From: Caprimulgus europaeus
Taxonomy: Eukaryota; Chordata; Aves; Caprimulgiformes; Caprimulgidae
Direction of reading: 5' to 3'
NCBI GenBank assembly: GCA_907165065.1
Contig: OU015532.1
Coordinates: 35,630,339-35,694,338, forward strand
Length of the DNA stretch: 64,000 nucleotides
Position numbers and translations under genes: made by a program. Shown here in pieces: positions 1 through 13,759 of the stretch (its first letter is position 1; every line of letters starts with the position of its first letter). Below the pieces are notes generated by a model. The model was not told where the DNA came from and searched no databases. It saw only the letters and a list, made by a program, of their open reading frames with translations.

Positions 1-3000
1 TCAGTGAGTTATGAATGCTCTGGGACATATAAACAATCCTCGAACAAGAATTGCTTCCATAATTTGAGTCAACAAAGTGAATGAGTTCTAAGCACAATTT
101 AATAAAGTCTGTAAGACAACATAGCTACACTTATCTCTCATTAAAATGGTCTTATGAGAATACTGTACTTTCACAATATCTTTTAAAAGGTGGGAAAATC
201 AGCAAGAAAGGAACATTTTTCATGTTTTACTCAAGATATAAGAATTAATGGACCTCAAAGCATATCTTAGGCTAAAGAACGAATGTGAAACCTATAGAAA
301 ATACCAGTAATTCTTCTAGAGGCAGGATCTGAATATTTTTGCTTTTTTTCCCTCCAGATAATACCATCCCTCATTTCTTTAGATCCTGAGAGACCAGTTC
401 ATTCCCACTTAGTGGTTCTGCAAGCGCTGGAACAACTTGTATTAATAGGTCTATGGTAAGGTTGAATGACCAGCTGCTAACTTTTTGACCATATTTTTTG
501 CCTTGTGCACCATAGAAGCTTTGCAGCAACAGATGAAAGACACAAGAAATTTTGGCACTGGTTGAGAGGTGGAGTGAAGCATTTGTGGGGTCTGTGCCAT
601 GATAATACGTCTAAGTTGCTTTTTGGATTCAACATTGTCTTCACATTGTGAAGATCTATCGGTGCTGGAACAGGGTATTCATCTTGTCCAGTCCTCAGTA
701 TATTTAGCAGTATGTCAGTATGTTGCATGGCACAAGTGTAAGTCTCCCATACTGACATACTGATTCTAGTTTCCGAGTGGCTATCAACTCAAAATCTGAT
801 GAGAGATTGTCTATAGTCTATAGGTGTAAATGTAAGTATAATGCACTTGCCAATCCCTAGGAAAGCAAAAGAACTCCAGCCTAAGAGCACACAGCAGTTC
901 ATGTGAGAGCAAGCTTAAATGTTGAATATTTGGGTTTGATTTTTTAAAAATACATTTTGACATTTTTTAACTGAATTTTTTCTAAACATATTGGTCTCTC
1001 AAAATGCCAATTTGGGATGAAAATAGGTTTGAAAATATCAGCCTTTTTCCCCTAGGAAGGAAATTTCATCTGTCAAATAGCTGTACCATCCAAAACTAGT
1101 CAAGGGCAGAAGTAAGTAGAAAACACATGTCCTAAATAAGTACCTCTCTGTCTATTACTGAGCCCAAGGAGTTTAGCTCAAATGGGAATAATTTGGATTA
1201 GGCTTTTTGCCTTTTTTTTAATGGCCTAATTTTGCAGTGGTAGCCATGACTATCATAACAACCAAAACAAAGAAAAACATGGATTTGGATGCAGAATTAG
1301 TACATTCAGTCTGCCCATGAGGGAGAAGTCCAACTCAAACCTTCGCTCCCAAACACACGCTAAATTTTCAGGAGGTTTGACTAAGGATTCATAGCTTCTA
1401 ACTCAAGTTCATCTCTGCTACCAGTTGTTATATCAGACATGGTTATTGCAAACAACCTGCAGGCTTTCATATTTCTCTAGCAGGTTTATGCTTTACACCA
1501 CGTTGGAGTTCTTCAATTACAAAGAAAGAGAGAGGAAGTGTTTTTTACTCAAATTCTTTGTCCTCATAATTTTGGCAGCATCAGAGGCTTCTGAATTAGC
1601 TTTTGAGTTCAGCCCAACGGGTCATGCATTTCTGACTTTCCTTCACTAGGAGTGATTACTGATGGTTGTTCAGTCAGGAGGAAACGTGCTTTGTCCTTTC
1701 AACCCAGTGGCATCCAGGGTCCGCTGAGTGTCTCCCTCCCCCCTATTCCTAATGCCAGCATCTGTACAGCACCCTGCATGGGTTTCACTGTCAGCAACTC
1801 TGTTCAGTAGTTGCAGCAAAGGACTTCTCCCCCAGCCACATACAGATATTTGCATTCCTTGTTTATTAATACATTAATAGCAGCCAGAAGAATAAAAGTG
1901 TATGATTCACCATCCTGCCTGATCTTTCCTTAAGGTAAGGAAATGCTTTATCTGCCTATCAGGTAAAAAGAGAGGGAATATGAATGAACAACAAACAAAA
2001 CAGAGGAGGCATGACACAACTCTGTGTGCTTCTGTGAAAGTAAATGCTATATTGTATTGCCTCCTTCCTAAAGGGTCAGTCTTCAATCTTGGACACACCC
2101 AGCCTTAAAATTTCCCACCACTGCAGCTGAAGGTGATAAGAAATGGACCTTCTGCTAGGGAAGGAGCCTGCTGTCTCTCCTCCCTTCCACTCCTTCATGA
2201 CCTTTTGCAGAGTGGTTTTGCAGTTACCTCTGTTGGTGTTAGATTAATGCTTTTCCCACCTCCTGTTGGGACTCTTTGCTTTCTTCTCCCACTTGAAATA
2301 GTAAGCATTTTTGAATAAGGATTCTTGTTTTACAGTAGGATTAGCATTTGGACTGGGGAAATACTTTAGGCAGAAGATTATTGCTAACAATATCTATTTT
2401 CTGAAAGAAATTTAGACTGTTTCTTGGCAGCACCATCAGTGAAAAATGAGATCCTCCCAAACATTTAGGAAAAATCCATACTTCCAGCTCCCACACATCA
2501 CATTATTTTTCCCTCTGTATTCTGTTGTCTCTTAAACTAATAACTAAATGTGAAGATGTAGAAACCAGCAGGGACAACTGCAAACCTTACTCATGTACTC
2601 ACCATCCTGAGAGCGAGGGCCACTCTGCCAAAGTGCCAGGAAGCTGAAGGAAAAGGCCTTATTACATCTGGGAAGACTGATGTTTCAGATGACAAATCTC
2701 AGTCAGGTCTGCAATTGTTCACAATTCAGAGTAAGATGCAGGACAATATTAGCTGTATGCCTTTAATCAGCATGTTGAGCCTGTAGTACAATATAGAGCT
2801 GAACATGGAGTTCAAAGCCCCTCTTTAAAGAAGAGGCTGCTATGCAGTGTTTATGGACAGTTTTCTGTTTCAGTGTTTCTTGATACTCTTCTTCCACTCA
2901 TTCATGAGTTATTTCTTTATTTTCAGGGAACAAAGGGAAGTAAGCAATGAGTTTTTGAAGCTTGAAACAGGTGAACTATGCATGAGGAGGAGAGATGATG

Positions 3001-6000
3001 GCCACAACCACAGCACAGCCTGTTCCCTCTCAGCTCTCTCCTCTCCAGCTTAAAAACAGATCAAAAAATGAAAAGGAACTGCAAGTGCTTGAGGTTCTGT
3101 GGAGTGAAAGGATCAGTTTTTCATTGAATTCATTTTCTATGCAGAATTTGAAGAAAAAAATTCAATTGAAATATTTGGAAGAAAGGCAAGTTCTTTCCAG
3201 TTCTCCTAGGAAACAAGGAGAAATGGAGCTTGAACTTCTTGCTTGGAAATGCCCCTTCTGCAAGGAATCGGAGACAATTTTAAGGGACAAATTGGAGCTG
3301 TGATGGATGACTTGTGGTTGTGACTTTTCAGTGGAAAGGAAGAAAGGATGTTTTTAATTTCAGGTTCATGGAAAAATCTCATAAAAGAAGGAAAAGAGTG
3401 GTAAACATGGACATTAAATGACTCAGGGGATTTAAAATGCAATGCAAAGCCTAAAAATGTGATCAGTGACAACCAGGCAGACAAACTATAAACATAAGTA
3501 GTCATGAGAAGCTGGCCTGATATAAATGGCTTTCGGAATCTGAGGGGGAAAAGTACATTGCATTCGAGGTATTGAACCCAAGTTCTAAATAAATGCTTGA
3601 TACACTCACTGGGTTACATATTTCTGTTACTATTTTTATAAATCTCCTTGTCAGAAGAGTCTGTTCTGGACAGAACATCTGACCTCTGGCATAACTGAGG
3701 CCATACAGTTTCACCCAGTCATTTCTGCGTCAGACCCAAAATCCCACAGTTGAATCAGAGCCTATTTTCACAAGAGCAGGACATCTTGCATAGAAGACTC
3801 CAGCTGATGGTTAGCAGAGCTGTGGCCAGTTGTTTTTGCTGGTAAAACAGTCATCCTATTTCCAAGTTGAACCTAGCAACTTTCAGCCTCCATACACTGG
3901 GCCTTCATATGCTTCTGAGTGCCAGATTTAAAAGCTCATTAGTTTCAATTATTGACCTGCCTTTTTGATGTATTATCTCTGGCTCTCCACATTCCATCCA
4001 CAGAATGTAAATACCAGTGCAGAGTAGGTTATAGGAGGAGAAACCTCCTCTATTCATACAGATGTTGTCCACCATTTGGCACTTTGCAAGACCTGGTTCA
4101 ACAGACAGATAAAATAAACTGCAGAAGATGATGGTTTGAGGAATAGAACTGTGGTGCATAGAAATGTTTTCCCTGCTTAAATGTGATCCCCATGACAATC
4201 AGTGATGATTCTGGAACAAGACAGACCTTCCTTATGTTACTGTCTTTAGATGAAACATAGCTGGTCATGATTACTTAAAATCAATAATTTTACGTATTTA
4301 AAATCAGTGAGGAGAATTTATTTCTTTGATAAACTATACTATGCACCTAGCTACATGCATATAATTAAAAAACAACTTTTAAAGATCAGTGAGAGAAGGA
4401 AAGACTTATCCGGGTTTAAACATTTTGTGTTCTGACTTGTTTAAAAATTTAGTGGTAACTCTGCATCTGGCATGGGTTTGGAGTCAAACTTACCTTATAC
4501 AAGCCAGGAGTTAACCTACCATCTGACAAATTGTAGCACAGACTGATTTAAGATTCCAGTCAAGCTCCTTTTAAATAATTTTAATGTTTTTTTGTGCTAG
4601 TTTCACATTTTTACATTTTTGAAATAAAATATAGTTTCATATGATCTAGGGGTTTTAGGTTTTTATTAAAGTTGCATCAACTTTGGGAATAAATCTACTT
4701 AAAATATACAATGCTCATTTCAGCCACACATATCAAAGGTTTGCTACTACAGATTTTTTCCTCTGAGCAGCACTATGGTTCTCGTCTGTATTGCAAATCT
4801 TGAAAAAGAATTGTGCTTTTTTTTCTTTTTTTTTTTCCAGAATCCTACTAGGAAGACAGCTCACATCTGACAGGAGTGTCCACATCTTACTCTATAAAAA
4901 AGTCTGGGTTTAGTATAAAATAATTACCATTAGTGTGCTTGGCTCAGGCTCTGCAGACAGAGCAGCCTGGATACATGCCTAATGACATGAAGCCACATTT
5001 CCCAACAAATTTGTCTGTAGCCACAGATGGGTCTGAAAAAAGTATAGCAATGAATTCCTGCAGATGGATAGAGATAAAAATTAAAAGTAGTACCTTAAGA
5101 AGAATGGCAACATCAGATGTATATGAAATTGTTTTGATCATCTTCACTACTAATAGCAAGCATTATCTGGATCTATGAATCGGATTCAGTGAAATGATTC
5201 ACACTCTTTAAGGAGAAGTATCTTTGAAGTGTCTTCTTATCTCTAAAGAGGATTTCCACTCTATGGATTTCATTATTGAAAGGTGCCTCCTGCAGGAGTT
5301 TTTCATTATTCACCCCTCAGTACCCCCTGCAAGATCTTCTCATCAGCATGTTACCTATTGTCACTTTTCCCATAGAATGAAATGGGGGATGGGGAAAAAG
5401 CCATCTGTGCCAAAGGTAATCAGCCCATGTTCTGCACCAGTAACATCCTACTGAACTGTGGGCAAATTACTCTTACGGAGGATATAGGGGAACAGACTTA
5501 AATCAGATGAATATGGTGGTAAAGCATTTCCCATCAGTTTTTTATTCATTTAAAATCTCTCTTGTGTCATCTTCTTCCAGATTTTTTTTAAGTTTTCAGA
5601 TTGCTGGAGAGCCTTGACCTATAAGCCAATTGCTTGTCTTCCTTCATGCTTTAGCAGAGTTGCTACAGAAAAAGACATGCAGGAAAAGCACAACAACAGC
5701 TTTTGCATCCCTATTTTATTGACCCTTCCTTGATTATGGCCACAAATAGAAATGAAGTATAACCATGTTTGTTTACAGTGTTAACTGCTTGCCTGCCAGT
5801 CATTGATTCTCTTTGCTGCATATCCACTTGTTAGTCCAAGAGAAAACAAGAGCAGAAGAAAACTATTCAGACGTTCCAGCTTTATATAGCTGCACCCCCA
5901 TTGCCATAAGAACCAAATATTTCCACAAAATATTTCAGTGCAAAAATTTACAGCTTTTGAGACTGTTATTTTTGCATACCTGGCATCACCAGCCATCGTG

Positions 6001-8860
6001 GTTTCAATGAACTCACTCGGGCTCCCTCTCTGACTGTACAGGCAAGCTCAGCATGAAGGAATTCCAACCATACTGTCTCCTTCAGGCCCCTCTGCAACAG
6101 GGTCCTGGCAAGCAGCAGGTCTTTTGCATTCTTCCTCATATGGTGTATGCTGTAAGCAAAAGAAATGGCATTTAAAATTTACCAAGTTTTCTCTTCTTTT
6201 TTTTTCTGCCTCCCCTCACAAGGTCCTGAATATGTTCTAGGGCTCAGCAGAGGGGTAATGCTGATGTGAGAAAAAAATACACCACTGTTTATTGTGAATT
6301 ACTCTCCCCTGCTGTTTAGCAAATCGTTTACAAGCTGATCTTGATTTCTTCACATGGTTTTGACTTTTTTAAGTATTTGCCTGGATAATTATCTGGGAGA
6401 ATTTCTGACCTCCTGTTGTTTGCCCTGATGGCTCAGCAGTCATCTTTTGTGTTATATAGCTGGTCACTTTATTAATGAGAGACTATTTTTTTCTGTCTGA
6501 AGAAAATAACAGATGCATTCTGAATAGGAATTTTGAAGTGAACATACAGGTGGGTTAAAATTTAAGGCACTCATACGATTAAGAAAAATTTTGTGCAATT
6601 GTAGTTTTTTTATTACTCACAAATCTCAGTATGGCACCATAAGGAAAAGCAAGTGGTGATGCTGCCTTCTATTCACAAAAATATTAACAAATATGAACAA
6701 GGAAGAATTTTTTTATTGTAACTTTCTCATCTCTAGCCAAAACACTGTTTCTTCACTGCCACTCAGCACTTGCAACTGGACACTTTGGGGATGAGCTTGT
6801 CAAAGAGCAGAGGCATGGTTTGCAGTTTAAAAGTATAGAATAATTTCTTTTTCTTTCTGAGGGTGGGCTTCTGAGCAATCTGAAGAAATAATACTAGTTC
6901 CTTCTTAGACTTTCTTCATGGCATATGGGTTTTTTGTCTATTGTCTCACAGCCTGAAGGTTGTGGAATGGGCCAGTTTTGATCCTCAGTCACACCCCAGC
7001 ATTTTCCACGATTAGAATCACACCAGCTGCTTTTCTTAGAATTGCTCTGCTCCACACTACTTTTCATTAGGAAAGCGCTGTCCTTGACCTGTTTGAGAAA
7101 TGGGTGATTTTTCACTGTTGTAGTCACAAATATTCACAAGTTCCCACTTGTTACTTGGGCACTCTCTTCTTTTTGTCATGCAAATAGGAGAAAGACTTTG
7201 ACTCCTACTCCTTCCTTTACAGGCCTTCTAGTCTGGCCAATCTGAATCTGCTTTAGGGTGTTCATTAGATCTTTGTATGTGCTCAACTGGATTAGGTATT
7301 TTTCAGTTTTTCTAACGACTGCTATATTTTAATCCTCCTTCCTTTCTGAGGCTCGACCTTCAAATTAAATTTCTACTTTCATCCTGACTAGGTTAACTAG
7401 ACAGTCTCAGCTGACCTAGTCCCAACAGCCTGCTTGGAAACCAGCAGCTGAAATCCTAGTTGGAAACTACAGTCTACTGCCTATGGGGATGGTCCTCTCT
7501 TCTAGCAGTGCTTTACTTTTATTGTGGTGTTTGAGGGGAACCCTAATATTCCTGTTGCCTATTTTTTCCCTCTTTTGCACAGGGTTTGTATGAAAGATGG
7601 CTGATGTTTTTATTCTTGAAGAACATGCTGACAGATTCTTTCTCAGTCCAACCATAAACAACTCTATCCTCTGTTCTCTCTTGGAGAGGCATTTGCTCAA
7701 TACAATTCTGTATTTCAAACCAGGAGGATGATGTGGATCCTTTGTCTCTTAGTGATGCCTGGTAAATGCTCGCTTGAGAGTGTTTCTTTTCACTTTTGTA
7801 GTTCTTTATGCCCTATATATGATTTTATGGTGATCTCTTTCAGGTCAGAAGTGATCTTGAATACATTGACTGGAAGTTTGTTGAAATATGAATACTGATA
7901 TAAGATTGTGCCTTCTCTTTGACATTGTAGCTGTGGAATAGCCATGGGAATGTGCATCAAGCAAAGGTGCCAGGAGGGTATAGACAAATCAAAATGTGCT
8001 AGAGAGTCAAAGAAACTCCTTTGACTGAAGCAGAAAATATATACAGGAAATATATATGTTAGCTAAAACAGCAATGTAGAAACATGCAGAACATGGTAAC
8101 AGATTATCAACAGCATAGCGGTTAGAGTGGACATAATGGAATGAGAAGAAGTAGTGATGGGCTTTTACCTCGTGCCAAAGTTATCACAAAAAACGGATTG
8201 ATTTTAAAACTGATATCTCCTAAAAAAGCTTGAATTTGATGAAAACCAGCATTGTGACTAAATTTTATTTGAGTGAAAGTATTTTAAAATGCTTAAATAA
8301 CAAGCTGAAGTTTCTGGCTTCAGAAAACATTTGACAGAGCAAACTAACATGTTTAGTTTTAATATCACCTGAGACGTTTTAATGAAAAATATAGTAACCA
8401 GGATATTAACTGACATTCTCAGATTTGGAATATCACATTCTGATAAGGAAGTCTCAAGTTTTTAGAACATTATGTAGTTCCAAGGCAGTTGGTGGATGTT
8501 CTGCTGGGTTTCATTTAATCCCTGGTTGGATTTATTCATCTCTATATAGTAGAAATACACACAGACCAAAAATAAGCAATGGATGTGCTATGATTACAGT
8601 GTTAATTCCAGGATTTTGTTTTTATTCTGTTTTCACTGTCTTTTTCTTAGATATACACATTGTCCCAGCTTAGGCAAGTGAGCACTTCAGTGAAAGGGCC
8701 ATTCTTTTGTTACAGTTTTGTATACGTTTTGTGTACTCATTTTTGATGGACATTACAGTAATTCATACACAAATACTCCTGGCTCAAAGAGAATAAAATA
8801 TAACAAAAAAAAGTATTGTATAATTTGCCTCTCTTCTCCTATTTAGTTAAAATATTAATT
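1..8860. other. Unique AT-rich non-coding sequence, no gene recognised
   Basis: No CR1, LTR or RNA gene was recognised here. Open frames are all short (about 100 codons or fewer), are not supported by neighbouring frames or recognisable domains, and are interspersed with T-rich tracts, for example around 4819-4840. One potential 44-nt exon-like segment (2927-2970) is listed as a finding. The stretch may be intergenic or intronic. Confidence 0.6.
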
Positions 8861-8975
8861 GTTTGTACTGCTGGGGTTCCTAGGGACTCCTGATCTTAGC
8901 CTGTGGGCCCGTTATGTTAAGCACTAAACAAACATATGATAAGAAGACAACCCTGCCTCAAAATTCAGGGTTGGG
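8861..8975 (+). repeat. Ancient amniote interspersed repeat fragment (MIR/L3-like)
   Basis: The segment runs from a GTACTGCTGGGGTTCCTAGG-type start through a 'gcactaaacaaacatatgataagaagacaaccctgcc' type body. It resembles from memory a very old repeat shared by turtles, crocodiles and birds, whose consensus has a 'gtgctaggcgctgtacaaacac' core followed by 'agacagtccctgccccaaagagctt'. Similarity is spread over about 110 bases with many substitutions, as expected of a fossil. I cannot name the subfamily without a library search. Confidence 0.45.
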
Positions 8976-10630
8976 GGCAAGTGCAGGGGAAGCCAATAAA
9001 TTGGGATTTATTGAATAAGAACAGTAAGACAAATTAATCTGTTCTTATACCATTGTGTATTTTAATTGTTTCATATTTGTAATTTAAATTACAGTTCCTG
9101 AATACTTAGTGCTCTAAGAAAAACCTTGATGTTACAAAGCCAAATTTCTTAGAAGGCATTTGAATTATTTGTGGGCACTTTCACTGTGAAACTTGCAACT
9201 AATTCTCATAGCATCTTTTAAATATACTTTATCACTATGCTTCTGTCTCATCAAAATTAATAAACTCTATGAGCCATGCATAGGGATCACAGAGAAGGAA
9301 ACAGATCATGTTAATGACACATTTTTATAAGTATTTTACAGAAGTTTTGTATGCAGTATAAACCCCCTGATCCCCCTTTAGCTAACATGTAAAGGCAGCT
9401 AGGTGCTTCTGCATGTAAGTGGTGGCTTGAAGCAAATAGTGCCAGAATATGCTTTGAAAGAAACCAGTATTGTCTTTCAGTTTGAGAAAGCTCAGTGCAT
9501 GGTGGAATACTCTATTTTTTCTACTTGACATTTTGACCAGGATCACCTGGAACAGAAAACCATTCTAGTGCTCCTCAATGACAATTCATACTTAGGTTCC
9601 TTTACATTGATGCTGCCTGTTCCACCTATGCAACATAGTTCAAGGTCCTAGGGAAATTATGACAATGTACTCAAGGAGTGGCAATTTTTATATACATATA
9701 TATACTCTAGACTGAATGTAAATGCCAGTTGTTATTTAAGACACTTTGAAGAAACAGTTAAATCCCTGTAAGTGGACAGAGGAAATGGCAATGACCTCTA
9801 GCACAAAAACCAGCAAACAGGGTAGGAAAAGAGCATAAATAACAATCTACGTCTCATACACAAACAAAAAGACACTGGGAAGAGCACTGGCTCTGCGGTG
9901 GCAAAGGGGAGAGAGCGGGGTGGGGGGTGGTGGTGAAGGATTTTGCTGTTTGATTCCTTCTCTATCTGGAGTAGCATGAGTGCACTTTCAGAGTAGCCAG
10001 AACTGATGGGAAGGAATGAAAGAAAGGGATACCCACTGTTGATGAAGAAAAGAGGGACAACACATTTGTAACTGGCTGCCAAAACCACTCTGATGATAAA
10101 GAGCTTTCAGGCAGGTTTGATATTTCTGCCTCCTGAAGAAAACTTACCAGTGACGCTCTGAATGGAAATAATAAGTTTTCCAAGCTGAAAACAGTCATAA
10201 ATATACCTTTACAGCTTTTCAGAAATTTAGTGAAAGCAGTGGTTTTCTACAGACATAAGAGATGATGGTGTAAAATCGGATCTTATTTGTTTTTTCTGAA
10301 ATAATTTGTTAAGTTAGATTTGTAAAGATAAATCATTTGGAAGAAGATTCAAGTTACTAAATAACATGAATGATTATTTTAGCCATAGTTTGCTGAGAAA
10401 AATAAGCTGCATTGCAGATCCGTGATATTTCTGTCAAAAGCTTAGGAAAAATAATAAAATTATGACATTTTTGGAATAAGTTCCACCTTATTTCAATAAT
10501 TTCCACTTTATTTAATTTTACAAAACCCATCAAACCAAACCAAACCAAAACAACAAAGGAAAGAAAAAAAACATCCACTCTGCCTTGGTGATGTAGCTAC
10601 TAAATTTAGGTGCTGCATCCATGTGATTAC
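8976..10630. other. Unique AT-rich non-coding sequence
   Basis: No repeat family or gene was recognised. There is a short TA-rich simple stretch near 9690-9705 and a G-rich purine run near 9905-9935. Minus-strand frames of 78 and 96 codons overlap each other in different frames and look like chance. Confidence 0.55.
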
Positions 10631-10634
10631 ATCA

Positions 10635-10870
10635 TTGGGAATCTATAACGTGAGACCTCGGTGCGTTCCAGTCCCGGTTTGTCCTTGGGGAAGCCATACG
10701 GCTGCTGTCCATATATGGCTGGGAATCCCAGCGTGCGCCGGCTCAGTACAGAGCTGGGACGGGACGGACAGAGCCGCCACAGCTTGTTCCCAGGAGCCTT
10801 CCTCCGGGAATGTCAGGAATGCCTTCAGCATTTATTCGGCAGGAAGCTATTGGCTAAAGGCACACAGCAG
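10635..10870. promoter_or_regulatory. Small GC/CpG-rich patch containing a CArG-box motif
   Basis: This patch has clearly more C+G and CpG dinucleotides than its AT-rich surroundings. It contains a perfect CC(A/T)6GG motif, CCATATATGG, at 10709-10718, the consensus binding site of serum response factor. Three open frames of 62-109 codons overlap here on both strands, which is typical of GC-rich DNA with few stop codons and not evidence of a gene. It could be a small regulatory element, a CpG-rich exon, or a decayed repeat. No TATA box or transcript support can be seen. Regulatory function is inference. Confidence 0.25.
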
Positions 10871-13759
10871 CAATTGCATGTCTTTCTTTAACAAAGAAGT
10901 TTGGCTCTCTTCAAAACAGAGAGATGTGCTGCTTAGTTATTTGGATAGATGATAATTTGTTTCCAATGGTATTAAGTCCTTTAAACAAGAGATCAGCTTT
11001 TGTATGTCTATTTTTATTTTTCACTTCTTGTATACAAGCTGTCGTTATCTTTTAGCCCCACTGTAGCGATATCTATTTCTGAAATACTTTCAATATATTT
11101 GAATCTAACAATAGTCACAATTATGAATTATTTCTTCTTAGACTCATCTTGGGGAATGGCAGATCAGAATGATAAGAAGTTATAAGTTTAAAGACCAATT
11201 TTTTTACTGGCTTGCTGTTAAAAACAATCAAGATAATGAGAGACTCATGTATGTGCATGGTGCTAGACAGTCAATCATGAGAAAGCACTACAGATTTGCT
11301 TCCGAGACTGAGTCGCAATCCATTCAGAATGTGAATATGATTTGACAGATGATAGTTAAGAAACAAAAATCTTTAACTTAGTTTTATTTGAAGAAATGCT
11401 TATACTAGTGAATGGATAGATTAAGTCACCAAGGAATGTAAAACTCTGAAGCTGCTCATAACCAGCTGCACCAGGAAAGTGCTTAAAGAAATCCAAATAA
11501 ATTTTCAGTGGCTTACAAAAGCATGTTCCTCTGGCTTGCTCAGGGCTTGTTACAGTAAGTGCTGAGCACTCCAGCCTAAAGGCAAAGGGCACTAGTCCTC
11601 TTAACTTCAATGGTATTAATTATGTAAATCTAAACAAGCCCCAGAATTCTCTGAAGATTTGCCACCTTACAAGTTCAAACATTTGCAGCAGCTATGATGC
11701 AAACTATAGTGTATATGTACAGCCCAGGACTCGGACAGAACTGGATAAAGTACTGGCCAAAGCCAGTTTTTCTATCCTTTTCTGAATGGGCATTATCCAC
11801 AGAGAGATTTTATTAATTAAGACCATATTCAAAGTTAGTGGTTAGTGAGGCACATATATAGTGCTCCTTTCTCATCTCAGTATATGGCATGTACCTGTAG
11901 CATATCACCTCTTATCATGATGGGAGGCTTATATTCGGTCTATATGGTTTTTGTTGTCTGATAAGTTGACTCCCAAGCCTGAAAAGACAAGATTCTGCAT
12001 AAAAATGCATAGTACTCCACCATCACCTCTGTGTGAATGCGCCTTTAATTATTCATTTAATAACTGGAATGCATGTAGATGATAGCAGAGCACAGCTGAA
12101 CTCCCTCAAATGGGTACCTCTGCAACTTCTAGGCTGGTATCAAATTCAAGTGTTTCCTCCCTTGCTTTTGAATCACAAAAGAGAGTCCAACTATGTCTAA
12201 TGAAGACTCAGAGTAGATCTTTCTATGATGGAGCTGGAATGGTTTAACTGGAATAGCTGTTTTCTTCAAATCCTAAAAGAAAGCCATTAGGTATTGCCTA
12301 AGAAAGAAACGGGAGTACAGCTGTTCTCACAGAAATCCTATGCACCCTCACATAACTTTATTTCCTACACTTATACATATACATGTTTTTGTGAGTGCAT
12401 TTTTTGGTGTGTACATTATTTCTCTGTGTGCAGAGTATAGCTGAAAGGAGATAGATCCCATTTTAGAGGCTTTTACTTTACCACAGAAGCAGTATTTAGT
12501 ATTCTTTGCTTATATAAACTGTGATCCGAGATCTGACCTAGGGTTAAAACTTCACTGCATATCCACTTACATAAATAACAGATTTATTTTAACTGCTCTG
12601 ATACACTGGCAATTCCTCATAACTTGACTGAAAGCCAGATATTTGCCAGATAAGCCAAAAAGTGTTTATGTGCCCAAATATAAATGAAAAATATCCATTT
12701 GGCTTTTGGTCTGTAGCATTGCATTACAGTGCAGTATACATAAACACATACATTGTATGTATGTACTGACTGTAAAGATTACAGTTCCAATTTCTGCATG
12801 ACCAGTGGTTTGAGGAAATTGATTTTTACTCCTGGGATTAAACTATGTATTTCACACCTCATCTTCACCAGAATGATCTCTTACCAAAACTTTCTGATTA
12901 CAATGAGTTTCTTCTGAGACAGTAGGACAATAGGCCATGAATGATTGAAACTTCACTAACTACACCACTGCAATAATCAAATGCTCCTTTATTGTTGTTA
13001 ACTTCTGTTGAGTTTGACAGACCAAAAAGAGGCATTAGGGAACTGGATTTTTATTTACTTAATTTTGAGAGTAGAAGTCAGGTTACATCATCTTTGTCAT
13101 CTCTCTTTTCATTGGTAGAAATTAATGTCGTTTATAATTTGTTAATGGAATGGTGAAGAGAACACACAATACTTTATAGCAGAATAGCCTCACGTGTTTT
13201 TCATTTTCTGGTTTGGAAACTCAGAGAAAGATTACTGCTGGCATGTTATTAAAAAGACAGATATGTCTTTGAAGTGGAGTGCAGTCTCTGTCATCATCTT
13301 TTCCCAAATAACAGTACAAATTCTGATTAAACACTTATCGTTAATTTTCATTTAATAGGCTTCACTTTTAAAGTAGGAAAAAAGAATGCAAGATAATTAT
13401 TTGAAAAGATAAAATACTGCATGCTATTTTGCAGGAACTGTGTGGCAACTCCAAGGGAACATCCTAACTCTGCAGGAAACCAAAGTAACTGAACAATAAA
13501 TTGTGTCATCACTACCTCTGTTATCTCTTGATAAATATGGAAAGAATATTGCAATCATCCCACCAGACATATTCCTTTTATTGAATAAAGTGAAATAGGC
13601 ATGAGAATTGCTGCTTCATTTTGCATTTTACTGTGATAGCAAGTTGTAAGATTTTATATTTGCCATAGTTTGCTGTTGCAAATCTAATAATCTCCTTATC
13701 ATTTGGAAAGATAAAGAGCTACCTATTACTTTTTGTGTGTATCATCTGCACTGATGTGC
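10871..13759. other. Unique AT-rich non-coding sequence
   Basis: No recognisable repeat, exon or RNA gene was seen. The segment ends directly at the 5-bp target-site duplication (TGTGC, 13755-13759) of the following solo LTR. Confidence 0.55.

Noticed and set aside
2995..3303. 102-codon frame beginning MMATTTAQPVPSQLSPLQL
   Set aside because: No family recognised, and an overlapping frame starts upstream. Nothing beyond length supports it.
10623..10952. 109-codon open frame over the GC-rich patch
   Set aside because: Two other overlapping frames cover the same bases on both strands. Stop-codon scarcity in CpG-rich sequence explains them.
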